A stretch of 64,000 nucleotides of DNA. Origin: Streptomyces dioscori (GTDB lineage: Bacteria > Actinomycetota > Actinomycetes > Streptomycetales > Streptomycetaceae). The position numbers and the translations under genes were made by a program. The stretch is taken from assembly GCF_003024195.1 (NCBI RefSeq), contig NZ_KZ679044.1, positions 1 to 64,000 on the forward strand, read 5' to 3'. The notes under the pieces are model-generated. The model was not told where the DNA came from, ran no database searches, and saw only the letters and a list, made by a program, of their open reading frames with translations. Of the stretch, positions 23,854-31,919 are shown piece by piece. How positions within the stretch are numbered: the stretch's first letter is position 1; each line of letters opens with the position of its first letter.

Positions 23854-23926
23854 GGGGCCTTAGCTCAGTTGGTAGAGCGCTGTCTTTGCATGGCAGATGT
23901 CAGGGGTTCGACTCCCCTAGGCTCCA
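23854..23926 (+). tRNA. tRNA-Ala (TGC)
   Basis: 73 bases, GGGGCCT at the 5' end and AGGCTCC plus A at the 3' end, with no encoded CCA. The anticodon TGC is at 23887-23889 in the loop CTTTGCA. D-arm TAGCTCAGTTGGTAGAGC and T-arm GGGGTTCGACTCCCC are standard. Confidence 0.97.
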
Positions 23927-23933
23927 CGAGAAG

Positions 23934-23973
23934 AACCCCCTCGGACCGGCTTTACGCAGGTCGGAGGGGGTTT
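23934..23973 (+). terminator. tRNA-Ala terminator
   Basis: AACCCCCTCGGACC pairs with GGTCGGAGGGGGTT (one mismatch) and is followed by TTCTCG. It begins eight bases after the tRNA. Confidence 0.85.
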
Positions 23974-23974
23974 T

Positions 23975-24512
23975 CTCGTATGGTGGGGGCGGAAGCCGGT
24001 GCCGTGCCGACCCACTCGTCGATCGCGGGGGACCGGCCGTCGCTCCGTACGTGGTGCTGCCTGTGGTGCTCGGCGCATCCCCTGTGAAAAATTTTGGTCT
24101 CACGCGGTTTCGCGGTGATCCCGCTCCGCATCGGCCTCTTCAACAGGTCTGAGGTGGAGGGGAATTGGCCGTCCGTCGTGACATGACGTGGCCTCATCAA
24201 TCTTCAAGATGCACCTTTCCCGAGGCGCTGAAACTCCGTTGGGTCATATGCGGTGATGTGCGTCACAGGATTTTCGTTGCGATCTTTGCAATTGTTTGCG
24301 CAAAGAAGTGCCCACGGGGAGGGGTGTGTGCTCGCCGTTCGGGGGGTCCCGGTGACGTGGGGGTGGCATGCAGGAGTCGTGAAGGCATGCGTGAGCTGCT
24401 GTGAACGAAGGTGCGTAACCAGAACGCTGCGCTCCGTTAGTCGGATCTGTGTGAATGTTGCACAGTCGGTCGGTTGCAAACGTCATCGCGGATCGAGGCC
24501 GTGAACGACGCC
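23975..24512. other. gene-free, locally AT-richer region
   Basis: About 540 bases without a supportable gene. Near 24230-24310 the GC content falls, with ATTTTCGTTGCGATCTTTGC and an inverted pair CTTTGC (24284-24289) / GCAAAG (24300-24305). It leads into the parS site at 24513. It could contain a small RNA or promoter, but nothing specific can be named. Confidence 0.4.
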
Positions 24513-24528
24513 TGTTTCACGTGAAACA
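24513..24528. promoter_or_regulatory. parS site
   Basis: TGTTTCACGTGAAACA, a perfect 16-base palindrome identical to the parS consensus. ParB binds such sites, loads onto DNA as a clamp and organises the origin region for segregation into spores. Clusters of parS around oriC are typical of Streptomyces. It is intergenic. Confidence 0.95.
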
Positions 24529-24530
24529 TG

Positions 24531-24569
24531 GCTGTAGGGCAGGAGACTTGGAGTCTCCTGCCCTACAGC
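24531..24569. terminator. 18-bp perfect hairpin downstream of DUF5324 gene
   Basis: Arms 24531-24548 and 24552-24569 are fully complementary (GCTGTAGGGC...GCCCTACAGC) with a three-base loop TGG. It lies 24 bases beyond the stop of the minus-strand DUF5324 gene and three bases from parS. No T-run is present, but this is the pattern of many Streptomyces terminators. It may also shield parS from transcription. Confidence 0.75.
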
Positions 24570-24593
24570 TGTGGCGTGCGCGCCGGACCCGCG

Positions 24594-25307
24594 TCAGCCG
24601 CGTTCGGTGCGATCCGCTGCCTCAGCCTCGGCCTGCTTGGCCTGGACCTCCGGGTCGAGGTCTTCCTGGCCGCTGCCGTCGACCGAGGTCAGGCGGCCGG
24701 TCTCCGGGACCTCGGTGGCGGCGGGCGGTTCGACCAGCCAGTCCGGGTTGGCCTGCTTGTCCCACCACTTCCAGGCGGCGTAGGCGCCACCGGCCAGGAG
24801 ACCCAGAACGGCCAGCCTCTTGGCGAGACGACCGTTCCTGGCCCGCCGCTCGTGCTTGCGGACCAGCTTCTCGACCTCCTTGGCCGAGACCTGACCGCGC
24901 AGAGCTGCCAGCGCCGCCGTGCTCCGGGACGCCGCCTCCTCGCGGACGGGGCCTGCCGCGGCCCTCGCCTGCTCGATCCGCGGACGGGAGTAGTCCGCCG
25001 CCTGCCGGGCGGCCTTGCGCGTACGAACAGCTGCCTCGTGCGCGGCGTGATCGACCTTCGGCGGCACATGTGTACGCGCCTGCTCGATACGTGGTGCGAG
25101 ATGGGCGGCGTACTGGGTGCGTGCCTGTTCGGCGGCTGTGACGGCGGTGGACGACACCTTGGGCGCGAGCTTCACACGGGCTTCATGCGCGTAGTGGGTG
25201 GCTCGGTCCTTCGTCGTGTCGGCGTAGGGCGCCACCACTTCCGCGGCGTGCCGCACGCTGTCCTTCGCCGACTCGGCTGCCGCGCGCACGCTGTCCTTGC
25301 GGGTCAC
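24594..25307 (-). CDS. DUF5324 family protein
   Basis: 237 residues from a GTG at 25307 with GAGGAGG upstream. It begins TRKDSVRAAAESAKDSVRHAAEVV and is largely helical with many Ala, Arg, Lys and Glu, including ARTHVPPKVDHAAHEAAVRTRKAARQAADYSRPRIEQ; such heptad-like repeats resemble apolipoprotein-like or phasin-like amphipathic helices. One predicted membrane helix (LAVLGLLAGGAYAAWKWW) lies near residue 180, followed by an acidic tail. DUF5324 has no known function. Confidence 0.88.
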   Translation of the reverse strand: MTRKDSVRAAAESAKDSVRHAAEVVAPYADTTKDRATHYAHEARVKLAPKVSSTAVTAAEQARTQYAAHLAPRIEQARTHVPPKVDHAAHEAAVRTRKAARQAADYSRPRIEQARAAAGPVREEAASRSTAALAALRGQVSAKEVEKLVRKHERRARNGRLAKRLAVLGLLAGGAYAAWKWWDKQANPDWLVEPPAATEVPETGRLTSVDGSGQEDLDPEVQAKQAEAEAADRTERG

Positions 25308-25645
25308 GGGATCCTCCTCCTCGGTGGCGTACATGGGGGCTCGGGGGCCGTCCCCCGGAAAGTCACAGTTCGCCTTTCCACCCTTATCCGGATCATGCCT
25401 GTCGGAGCGCTTCGGGGCATGTGAGGACAGGCATCCGGGTCATGAAAGGTGACTCCGGGTGTACTTGGTGCAATAACCGATCAATATGGTGCAACAGGAG
25501 TCTGCGACGACAATGCCACGGATCCCCGGTCCGCGCGCCTGTTTGGTGCGAAGCGGCTGAACCGGTGTGTACGGCGGTGACGGAAGACTGGCGGCGCGGT
25601 CCGTGCAAGGATCGGGGAGTCACAAAGGACAACGGAAGGCAGATC
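25308..25645. promoter_or_regulatory. divergent promoter region DUF5324 / ppiA
   Basis: 338 bases without a gene between two divergent starts. TGGTGCAA occurs as a direct repeat at 25466-25473 and 25487-25494, 21 bases apart (two helical turns), in an AT-richer stretch. It may be a regulator site for the peptidyl-prolyl isomerase gene. No clear -35/-10 pair was found. Confidence 0.35.
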
Positions 25646-26173
25646 GTGGCCGAGCAGCTTTACGCCACCCTGAAGACCAACCACGGCGACATCGAAGTGC
25701 GGCTCCTGCCGAACCACGCGCCCAAAACGGTCCGGAACTTCGTGGAACTCGCCAAGGGCGAGCGTGAGTGGACCAACCCGGCCACGGGTGCGAAGTCGAC
25801 GGACAAGCTCTACGACGGCACGGTCTTCCACCGCGTGATCAGCGGCTTCATGATCCAGGGCGGCGACCCGCTGGGCAACGGCACCGGCGGCCCCGGCTAC
25901 GAGTTCGAGGACGAGTTCCACCCGGACCTCGCCTTCGACAAGCCGTACCTGCTGGCCATGGCGAACGCCGGCCCGGGCACCAACGGCTCGCAGTTCTTCA
26001 TCACCGTCTCGCCGACGGCCTGGCTGACCCGCAAGCACACGATCTTCGGTGAGGTCACCGACGCAGCCAGCCAGAAGATCGTCGACGCCATCATCGCGCT
26101 GCCGACGAACCCGCGTACCGACCGCCCCGTCGAGGACGTCGTCATCGAGTCGGTCGTCGTGGAGACCCGCTGA
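25646..26173 (+). CDS. ppiA: peptidyl-prolyl cis-trans isomerase, cyclophilin type
   Basis: 175 residues from a GTG at 25646 with GGAAGG upstream. The cyclophilin core is intact: TVFHRVISGFMIQGGDP (catalytic Arg in FHRV), GTGGPGYEFEDE, LAMANAGPGTNGSQFFIT, and HTIFGEV. There is no signal sequence, so it is cytoplasmic. It catalyses proline isomerisation during folding. It is a single gene followed by a terminator and the rhomboid gene. Confidence 0.95.
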   Translation: MAEQLYATLKTNHGDIEVRLLPNHAPKTVRNFVELAKGEREWTNPATGAKSTDKLYDGTVFHRVISGFMIQGGDPLGNGTGGPGYEFEDEFHPDLAFDKPYLLAMANAGPGTNGSQFFITVSPTAWLTRKHTIFGEVTDAASQKIVDAIIALPTNPRTDRPVEDVVIESVVVETR

Positions 26174-26248
26174 CCCGACCGTCGCAGGCCTCCGTGCCGG
26201 TGAGCCCCCGCCCGGCCCGCTGCCGGAGGGCTCCCGCAGGGAACCAAA

Positions 26249-26280
26249 CGCCCCGCCCGTCCGTAAGGATGAGCGGGGCG
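26249..26280 (+). terminator. terminator after ppiA
   Basis: CGCCCCGC (26249-26256) pairs with GCGGGGCG (26273-26280), with a 16-base loop. It lies 75 bases after the stop and 45 before the rhomboid start. No T-run. Confidence 0.5.
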
Positions 26281-26324
26281 GCGCGTTGCGTACCCAGTAC
26301 GTACAGAAGGATGAGGGGAACCCG

Positions 26325-27221
26325 ATGGATCAGGTGCCAGGCAGCCCGCAGGGACCGCAGGGCGCCCCGAGCCTGCCCACCTGCTACCGGCATCCGGACC
26401 GGGAGACCGGCATCCGCTGCACCCGGTGCGAGCGCCCGATCTGCCCCGAGTGCATGATCAACGCTTCGGTCGGCTTCCACTGCCCCGAGTGCGTACGGGA
26501 GGGTTCCGGCACCGGGCACGCGCCCGGAGCATCGCAGCCCCGCACCCTCGCGGGCGGCGCGGTCACCTCGGACCCCCGGCTCGTCACCAAGATCCTCGTC
26601 GGGCTCAATCTCGCCGTCTATCTCGTCCAGCTCTCCGTGGGCGACCGCTTCACCGACAGCTTCGACCTGATCGGCCGGGCGTTCGTGCCGGTCCTCGGAG
26701 GCGTCGAGGGTGTCGCCGAGGGCCAGTGGTACCGGATGGTCACGGCGATGTTCCTGCACGGGAGCTATATCCACATCGCCTTCAACATGCTCAGCCTGTG
26801 GTGGATCGGCGGCCCCCTGGAGGCGGCCCTCGGCCGCGCCCGCTATCTCGCCCTGTACGGGGTCTCCGGCCTCGCCGGCAGCGCGCTCACGTATCTGATC
26901 GCCGAGCCGAACCAGCCCTCGCTCGGGGCCTCCGGAGCGATCTTCGGTCTCTTCGGCGCGACCGCCATCCTGATGCGGCGGCTCAACTACGACATGCGCC
27001 CGGTGATCGCCCTGCTGGTGATCAACCTGATCTTCACCTTCGGGTGGAGCAACATCGCCTGGGAGGCCCACATCGGCGGCCTCGTCGGCGGTGTCCTCAT
27101 CGGCTACGCGATGGTGCACGCGCCCCGGGAACGACGAGCGCTCATCCAGTACGGCGCGTGCGCGCTGGTGCTGCTCGCGGTTGTGGTCATGACACTCATC
27201 AGGACTGGTCAGCTCACCTGA
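26325..27221 (+). CDS. rhomboid family intramembrane serine protease
   Basis: 298 residues from ATG at 26325 with GAGGGGAA upstream. The N-terminal 60 residues form a B-box-like zinc finger with CYRH, CTRC, CPEC and CPEC. The rhomboid domain has MFLHGSYIHIAFNMLSLWW, the catalytic Ser203 in GASG and His249 in WEAHIGG, giving the Ser-His dyad. About seven membrane helices are predicted. It would cleave transmembrane substrates in the cytoplasmic membrane. The ZF-rhomboid fusion is common in Streptomyces. Confidence 0.94.
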   Translation: MDQVPGSPQGPQGAPSLPTCYRHPDRETGIRCTRCERPICPECMINASVGFHCPECVREGSGTGHAPGASQPRTLAGGAVTSDPRLVTKILVGLNLAVYLVQLSVGDRFTDSFDLIGRAFVPVLGGVEGVAEGQWYRMVTAMFLHGSYIHIAFNMLSLWWIGGPLEAALGRARYLALYGVSGLAGSALTYLIAEPNQPSLGASGAIFGLFGATAILMRRLNYDMRPVIALLVINLIFTFGWSNIAWEAHIGGLVGGVLIGYAMVHAPRERRALIQYGACALVLLAVVVMTLIRTGQLT

Positions 27222-27230
27222 GCGTGCACG

Positions 27231-27454
27231 TTGTCCACAGACCGTGGCGGATCTTGTGCATGCTGTGGGGGAACAAGTGTGCCCCCTGTCGCTGACCTGG
27301 GTTTCCCCAGGCAGGACAGGGGGCGAACATGCTTCCGGATCCCGGTAGGTCAGTCACACCGGCGTCAACACGACGGCCATCCCGAGAGGGTTATCCACAG
27401 ATCTTCTGACCTTTTCCCCACTGTGGAAATCGCTGTGGATAACTCAGTGGACAA
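27231..27454. promoter_or_regulatory. cluster of DnaA boxes
   Basis: The 302 bases between the rhomboid gene and crgA contain TTGTCCACA at 27231-27239, TTATCCACA at 27391-27399, its complement TGTGGATAA at 27434-27442, and AGTGGACAA at 27446-27454 (8 of 9 on the other strand). A further weak box lies at 27422. Such 9-mers are the DnaA boxes of Streptomyces oriC, but no replication origin is expected here. A DnaA-titrating or regulatory cluster near the origin is a reasonable reading. Confidence 0.6.
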
Positions 27455-27474
27455 CGTGGGCCAAGGCTTGCGGA

Positions 27475-27507
27475 CCAGGGCTTGTACAGACTCCGTACAA
27501 GCCCTGG
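27475..27507. terminator. terminator downstream of crgA
   Basis: Perfect 13-base arms CCAGGGCTTGTAC (27475-27487) and GTACAAGCCCTGG (27495-27507), seven-base loop. It lies 17 bases after the end of the minus-strand crgA. Confidence 0.8.
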
Positions 27508-27523
27508 GTACCCGTGGCGGGAC

Positions 27524-27778
27524 TTACTTCCACTGCGTGGAGACGCCGAATCCCGCCGCGATGAAGCCGAAGCCGACCACGATGTTCCAGTTGCCCAGAG
27601 AGTCGATCGGCAGCGAGCCGTCCGTCACGTAGAACACGACGATCCAGGCGAGGCCGATGAGGAACATGGCCAGCATGACCGGGGCGACCCAGGCACGGCT
27701 GTTCAGCTTGATGTTGGTCGCCTGCTTCGCCGGAGGCGGCGTGTAGTCGGCCTTCTTGCGGATACGTGACTTCGGCAC
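27524..27778 (-). CDS. crgA: cell division protein CrgA
   Basis: 84 residues, the normal CrgA length. After a basic N-terminus (MPKSRIRKKADYTPPP) come two membrane helices (VMLAMFLIGLAWIVVFYV and WNIVVGFGFIAAGFGVSTQ). CrgA controls FtsZ-ring formation in Streptomyces and recruits septal PBPs in mycobacteria. It is transcribed divergently from the DUF881 gene, close to ftsW and pbpA, which fits its role in septation. Confidence 0.95.
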   Translation of the reverse strand: MPKSRIRKKADYTPPPAKQATNIKLNSRAWVAPVMLAMFLIGLAWIVVFYVTDGSLPIDSLGNWNIVVGFGFIAAGFGVSTQWK

Positions 27779-27917
27779 GAGGGTCTCTCCTGTCGATGCG
27801 CTGCGTGGCCGCGCAGGGAACGTGGGCTGCCGGGGCAGCGTACAAGGGGACTCTTAGTGCTCCCCCGGGCGTCCGTTAGCGTAGTGCTTCCGCGGCGCCG
27901 AAGGAGATAAGGGTACG

Positions 27918-28697
27918 TTGAGCAATTCTGCCGACTCTCCCCAGTCGGGTTCCAGCCCCGACCGTATCCGGCGATTTCGGCCGGTGCGGTTGCTGACGAT
28001 GGCCGTCTTCGCGCTGGCCGGGCTGATCTTCTTCACCAGCTTCGACACGGCGAACGGCACCAACATCCGTACGGACGCCTCGCTGCTGAAGCTCTCCGAC
28101 CTCATCCAGGAGCGCAGCCACAAGAACGGACAGCTCGACGAGAGCAACGGTTCGCTGCGCGACGACGTCGAGACCCTCGCCGAGCGGGACAACGGCAGCA
28201 CCGCGGCGGAGGCGGCCAAACTCGCCGCCCTGGAGAAGCACGCGGGCACCCAGAAACTCAAGGGCGAGGCCCTCACCGTCACGCTCAACGACGCGCCCCC
28301 GAACGCGACGGCCAAACTCCCCGGCTATCCCGAGCCCCAGCCCGACTACCTGGTCATCCACCAGCAGGACCTGCAGGCCGTGGTCAACGCCCTGTGGCAG
28401 GGCGGGGCCAAGGGCATCAAGGTCATGGACCAGCGGCTGATCTCCACGAGCGCCGTCCGCTGCGTCGGCAACACCCTGATCCTCCAGGGCCGCGTCTACT
28501 CGCCCCCGTACAAGATCCAGGCGGTCGGTGACCCGGAGAAGCTCCAGAAGTCCCTCTCCGCGTCCCCGGCGATCCAGAACTACATGGTGTACGTCAATGT
28601 CTACGGGCTCGGCTGGAAGGTCGAGGAGGACGGGACGCGCACCCTGCCCGGCTACTCGGGCACGGTCGATCTCCACTACGCGAAGCCCGTGGAGTAG
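27918..28697 (+). CDS. DUF881 membrane-anchored protein
   Basis: 259 residues. The start is TTG at 27918 with AAGGAGATAAGG upstream. One membrane anchor (LLTMAVFALAGLIFFTSF) near residue 30 is followed by a coiled-coil-like segment (SDLIQERSHKNGQLDESNGSLRDDVETLAE) and the DUF881 domain (ALTVTLNDAP, ISTSAVRCVGNTLILQGRVYSPPYKIQAVGD). The family is extracytoplasmic, found next to crgA and division genes, and of unknown function. It opens the sortase operon, though 104 bases separate them. Confidence 0.9.
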   Translation: MSNSADSPQSGSSPDRIRRFRPVRLLTMAVFALAGLIFFTSFDTANGTNIRTDASLLKLSDLIQERSHKNGQLDESNGSLRDDVETLAERDNGSTAAEAAKLAALEKHAGTQKLKGEALTVTLNDAPPNATAKLPGYPEPQPDYLVIHQQDLQAVVNALWQGGAKGIKVMDQRLISTSAVRCVGNTLILQGRVYSPPYKIQAVGDPEKLQKSLSASPAIQNYMVYVNVYGLGWKVEEDGTRTLPGYSGTVDLHYAKPVE

Positions 28698-28801
28698 CGG
28701 ACCCGGAGCCGAATTCCCACGAGTTCCCAAGAGCCTGTGGAGCGCGGGCCGTTGGGGTAGAAGGCTGTGGAGTACGGGAACAGCTGCCGCTGGGGGACCT
28801 T

Positions 28802-29509
28802 GTGTCGGTGCGAGTCGTCGTCAGGACGTTCAGCGAGCTGTGCATCACGGTCGGCACCGTGATCGTGCTCTTCGTGGTCTACGTGCTGTTCTGGACGGGT
28901 GTGAAGGCCGACACCGCGATGGACGACCAGATCGAGCAGCTGCAGAAACAGTGGGCGAGGAACTCCGCGACGGCCGAGCCGGGCAGATCGTCCTCCACGG
29001 AGAGCCCGGGCAAGGCTCCGGAGAAGCCCGCCGCGTACAAGGACGGTCGGCCCTTCGCCGTCATGTACATCCCCAGGCTTGGTTTCACGTGGAACAAGCC
29101 CGTGCTCGAAGGCACGAGGACCAAGACCCTCAAGAAGGGACTGGGCCACTACGCCGGCACCGCGCAGCTCGGTCAGCGGGGCAACTTCGCCGTCGCCGGC
29201 CACCGCCGGACGTACGGGGACCCGTTCAAGGACTTCCCCCGGCTGCGTCCGGGGGACCCGGTGGTGCTGACCGACGGCACGTCCTGGTTCACGTACCGCA
29301 TCGACACCAAGCCCTACCGGACGCTGCCGAGTGACACAGCAGTCATCGACCCCGTCCCGAGGAAGTCCGGGTACACGCGAGAGGGCCGTTATCTGACGCT
29401 GACCACGTGCGACCCCGAATGGGGTCACAGTCACCGACTGATCGTCTGGGCACACCTTGACGAAACCCAGCCCGTGGAGGCTGGGAAACCGGAGGCTCTG
29501 CGCCGTTAG
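28802..29509 (+). CDS. class E sortase (first of three)
   Basis: 235 residues from GTG at 28802. A membrane helix at about 12-32 is followed by a short linker and the sortase domain. Catalytic residues are His134 (VAGHRRTYGDPF), Cys203 (LTLTTCDPEWG) and Arg212 (HRLIVWA). Class E sortases attach LAxTG-type proteins, such as long chaplins in Streptomyces, to peptidoglycan. A parS-like 14-mer lies inside the gene at 29082-29095. Confidence 0.93.
   Translation: MSVRVVVRTFSELCITVGTVIVLFVVYVLFWTGVKADTAMDDQIEQLQKQWARNSATAEPGRSSSTESPGKAPEKPAAYKDGRPFAVMYIPRLGFTWNKPVLEGTRTKTLKKGLGHYAGTAQLGQRGNFAVAGHRRTYGDPFKDFPRLRPGDPVVLTDGTSWFTYRIDTKPYRTLPSDTAVIDPVPRKSGYTREGRYLTLTTCDPEWGHSHRLIVWAHLDETQPVEAGKPEALRR
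29082..29095. promoter_or_regulatory. parS-like site within a sortase gene
   Basis: GTTTCACGTGGAAC matches the parS consensus at 13 of 14 positions. It encodes GFTWN in the sortase frame. Given two perfect sites in the window, ParB may bind here, more weakly. Confidence 0.55.
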
Positions 29510-29561
29510 TCTGAGTGGGTACGGCGTGAGTCTGGTGCCGTGGTGCGACGGAAGGGACGGC

Positions 29562-29723
29562 ATGTACGGCTTTATCTGGCGGCTTCTGCCGGGGAACACG
29601 TGGATCAAGGCACTGCTCTCGATCGTGCTGGCCCTCGCGGTGGTCTACGTGCTCTTCCAGTACGTCTTCCCGTGGGCCGAACCGCTGCTCCCCTTCAACG
29701 ATGTGACGGTGGACAACCAGTGA
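29562..29723 (+). CDS. small membrane protein between sortase and pabA
   Basis: 53 residues from ATG at 29562 with GAAGGGACGG upstream. It begins MYGFIWRLLPGNTWIKALLS and has one helix (IVLALAVVYVLFQYVFPWA), then LPFNDVTVDNQ outside. The stop overlaps the pabA start (GTGA). The gene is conserved at this place in Streptomyces; function unknown. Confidence 0.85.
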   Translation: MYGFIWRLLPGNTWIKALLSIVLALAVVYVLFQYVFPWAEPLLPFNDVTVDNQ

Positions 29724-30358
29724 CCGCGCGGATCCTCGTCGTCGACAACTACGACAGCTTCGTCTACAACCTGGTCCAGTACCTCTACCAGCTCGGCGCC
29801 GAGTGCGAGGTGCTGCGCAACGACGAGGTGGCGATGGCGCACGCGCAGGACGGGTTCGACGGCGTGCTGCTGTCGCCCGGACCGGGCACTCCCGAGGAGG
29901 CCGGGGTCTGCGTCGACATGGTGCGGCACTGCGCCGCGACCGGGGTCCCCGTCTTCGGGGTCTGCCTCGGGATGCAGTCGATGCAGGTGGCGTACGGCGG
30001 GGTGGTGGACCGCGCGCCCGAGCTGCTGCACGGCAAGACCTCGCTCGTCGAGCACGAGGGCCGGGGCGTGTTCGCCGGACTGCCGTCGCCCTTCACCGCC
30101 ACGCGCTACCACTCGCTGGCCGCCGAGCCGGGGACGGTGCCGGCCGACCTGGAGGTCACGGCCCGTACCCACGACGGGATCATCATGGGTCTCAGACATC
30201 GCGAACTCCCGGTCGAGGGAGTGCAGTTCCACCCCGAGTCCGTGCTGACCGAACACGGTCACCGCATGCTGGCCAACTGGCTGGCCGAGTGCGGCGACCG
30301 GGGAGCCGTGGCCAGGTCGGTGGGGCTCGCCCCGGTGGTGGGCAGGGTCACGGCGTGA
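29720..30358 (+). CDS. pabA: glutamine amidotransferase component of aminodeoxychorismate/anthranilate synthase
   Basis: 212 residues from a GTG at 29720. This is a class I glutamine amidotransferase: VDNYDSFVYNL at the N-terminus, LSPGPGTPEEAG, nucleophile Cys82 in GVCLGMQ, and HPES near the C-terminus. With a PabB or TrpE partner it supplies ammonia for 4-amino-4-deoxychorismate (folate) or anthranilate. No partner gene is in the window, so the two cannot be separated with certainty. It is embedded between sortase genes in an operon with overlapping stops and starts. Confidence 0.88.
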   Translation: MTARILVVDNYDSFVYNLVQYLYQLGAECEVLRNDEVAMAHAQDGFDGVLLSPGPGTPEEAGVCVDMVRHCAATGVPVFGVCLGMQSMQVAYGGVVDRAPELLHGKTSLVEHEGRGVFAGLPSPFTATRYHSLAAEPGTVPADLEVTARTHDGIIMGLRHRELPVEGVQFHPESVLTEHGHRMLANWLAECGDRGAVARSVGLAPVVGRVTA

Positions 30359-31860
30359 CCGCGCTGCGCCCCGAGCGCGACAGTGCCGCCCCGTACGGCG
30401 AGGACGCCGGGTACGGGGGCGCTGCGGCGTTCGAGGCGCCGGGTGCCGGCGGTGCGATGCGGGCGGCCGTGGACGGGCTGGCGGACCCCCTCAGCGACCC
30501 CCTGCCGGGCCTACGGCAGCCCGCGGCGCCGGAGCAGGGGTGGTACGACCCGCAGACGTACGCACCGGACTGGAGCGTCGGGCAGAACGCGCAGAACGCC
30601 TCGACGTACGCGGACCCGGCAGGCCGTGGGCAGGCGGAGCCCGCGCACGGCTACTCGGCGCCGACACCGGCCGCACCGACCGCACCGCAGCAGGCGTATG
30701 CGGCACCCCAGGCACACGCACCCACCCAGCAGCCGTACGCGCAGCCGCAGCCTCAGCAGCCGTACGGGCAGGCGCAGACGGCGTACCCCGGATACCAGGA
30801 GGCGCGGCCGCAGTACGGCGAGGCGTACGCGCCCGCCGCCCCGGTCACCCCCGCCGCGCCCGTCTCGCAGCCGCTCCCGGACGCTCGGCCGTACACACCG
30901 ACGTACGAGGCCTCGCCGTCCGCCGAGGAGACGGTCGCGCTGCGCGTCGCCGACATCGAGTCCATAGCGAGCCGCCAGGCGCCCTCAACGGCCCCTGCGG
31001 GCCCTGTGGCGGCTCCGGGGCCCTCGGGTGCCCCGGGAGGCCGTGCGGCCCGGCGCAAGGCCTCCAGGCGCCATGGGCGGCACGGTGGGACCGACGGCGG
31101 CGGGGCGCACGAGGAGCAGTTGGGGGCCGACGCGGTCGACGCGCCCGTCTCGCGTGCGGCGGCCCGGCGCGCGGCGAAGGCGCGCAAGCCCGGGGCGGCC
31201 GTGGTGGCGAGCCGCGCGATCGGCGAGGTGTTCATCACCGCCGGTGTACTGATGCTGCTGTTCGTGACCTACCAGCTGTACTGGACGAACATACGGGCCC
31301 ACGCGCAGGCCGACAGCGAGGCGAGCAGCCTCCAGGACGACTGGGCGAGCGGCAAGGGCGCTCCGGGCTCGTTCGAGCCGGGGCAGGGCTTCGCCCTGCT
31401 GCACATCCCGAAGCTCGACGTCGTCGTACCGATCGCCGAGGGCATCGACAAGAAGCGGGTCCTGGACCGCGGCATGGTGGGCCACTACGCCGAGGAAGGC
31501 GTCAAGACCGCGATGCCGGACGCCAAGAAGGGCAACTTCGGGCTCGCGGGCCACCGCAACACCCACGGCGAACCGTTCCGCTACATCAACCGCCTCAAGC
31601 CGGGCGACGCGATCGTCGTGGAGACGCAGAACAAGTACTTCGTCTACAAGATGGCGTCGATCCTGCCGGTGACGTCGCCGAGCAACACGGCCGTCCTGGA
31701 CGCGATCCCCAAGGGGTCGACCTTCAAGTCGGCGGGCCGCTACATCACTCTCACCACCTGCACGCCGGAATTCACCAGTAAGTACCGGATGATCGTCTGG
31801 GGCACGATGGTCGAGGAACGCTCGCGCGACAAGGGCAAACCGGACGCGCTCGTCGACTGA
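30355..31860 (+). CDS. class E sortase with long N-terminal extension (second)
   Basis: 501 residues from a GTG at 30355 overlapping the pabA stop. About 285 cytoplasmic residues are disordered and rich in Pro, Ala, Gln and Tyr (for example QPYAQPQPQQPYGQAQ), with a basic stretch before the membrane helix (EVFITAGVLMLLFVTYQLYW). The sortase domain has AGHRNTHGEPF, LTTCTPEF and YRMIVWG, supplying His, Cys and Arg. The long extension is unusual and may bind cytoplasmic partners. Confidence 0.92.
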   Translation: MTALRPERDSAAPYGEDAGYGGAAAFEAPGAGGAMRAAVDGLADPLSDPLPGLRQPAAPEQGWYDPQTYAPDWSVGQNAQNASTYADPAGRGQAEPAHGYSAPTPAAPTAPQQAYAAPQAHAPTQQPYAQPQPQQPYGQAQTAYPGYQEARPQYGEAYAPAAPVTPAAPVSQPLPDARPYTPTYEASPSAEETVALRVADIESIASRQAPSTAPAGPVAAPGPSGAPGGRAARRKASRRHGRHGGTDGGGAHEEQLGADAVDAPVSRAAARRAAKARKPGAAVVASRAIGEVFITAGVLMLLFVTYQLYWTNIRAHAQADSEASSLQDDWASGKGAPGSFEPGQGFALLHIPKLDVVVPIAEGIDKKRVLDRGMVGHYAEEGVKTAMPDAKKGNFGLAGHRNTHGEPFRYINRLKPGDAIVVETQNKYFVYKMASILPVTSPSNTAVLDAIPKGSTFKSAGRYITLTTCTPEFTSKYRMIVWGTMVEERSRDKGKPDALVD

Positions 31861-31919
31861 GCACCGGGCCGGGCACCATTCCTGAACAGCTTTCTGAGAC
31901 ACCAGACGGGGAACACGCA

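Noticed and set aside
24455..25424. Plus-strand frames crossing parS and DUF5324
   Set aside because: They start within the non-coding parS/hairpin region and are antisense to a gene with a good ribosome site.
27231..27454. oriC itself
   Set aside because: Too few DnaA boxes, and dnaA/dnaN are not adjacent. The recF end of the window points to oriC upstream of base 1.
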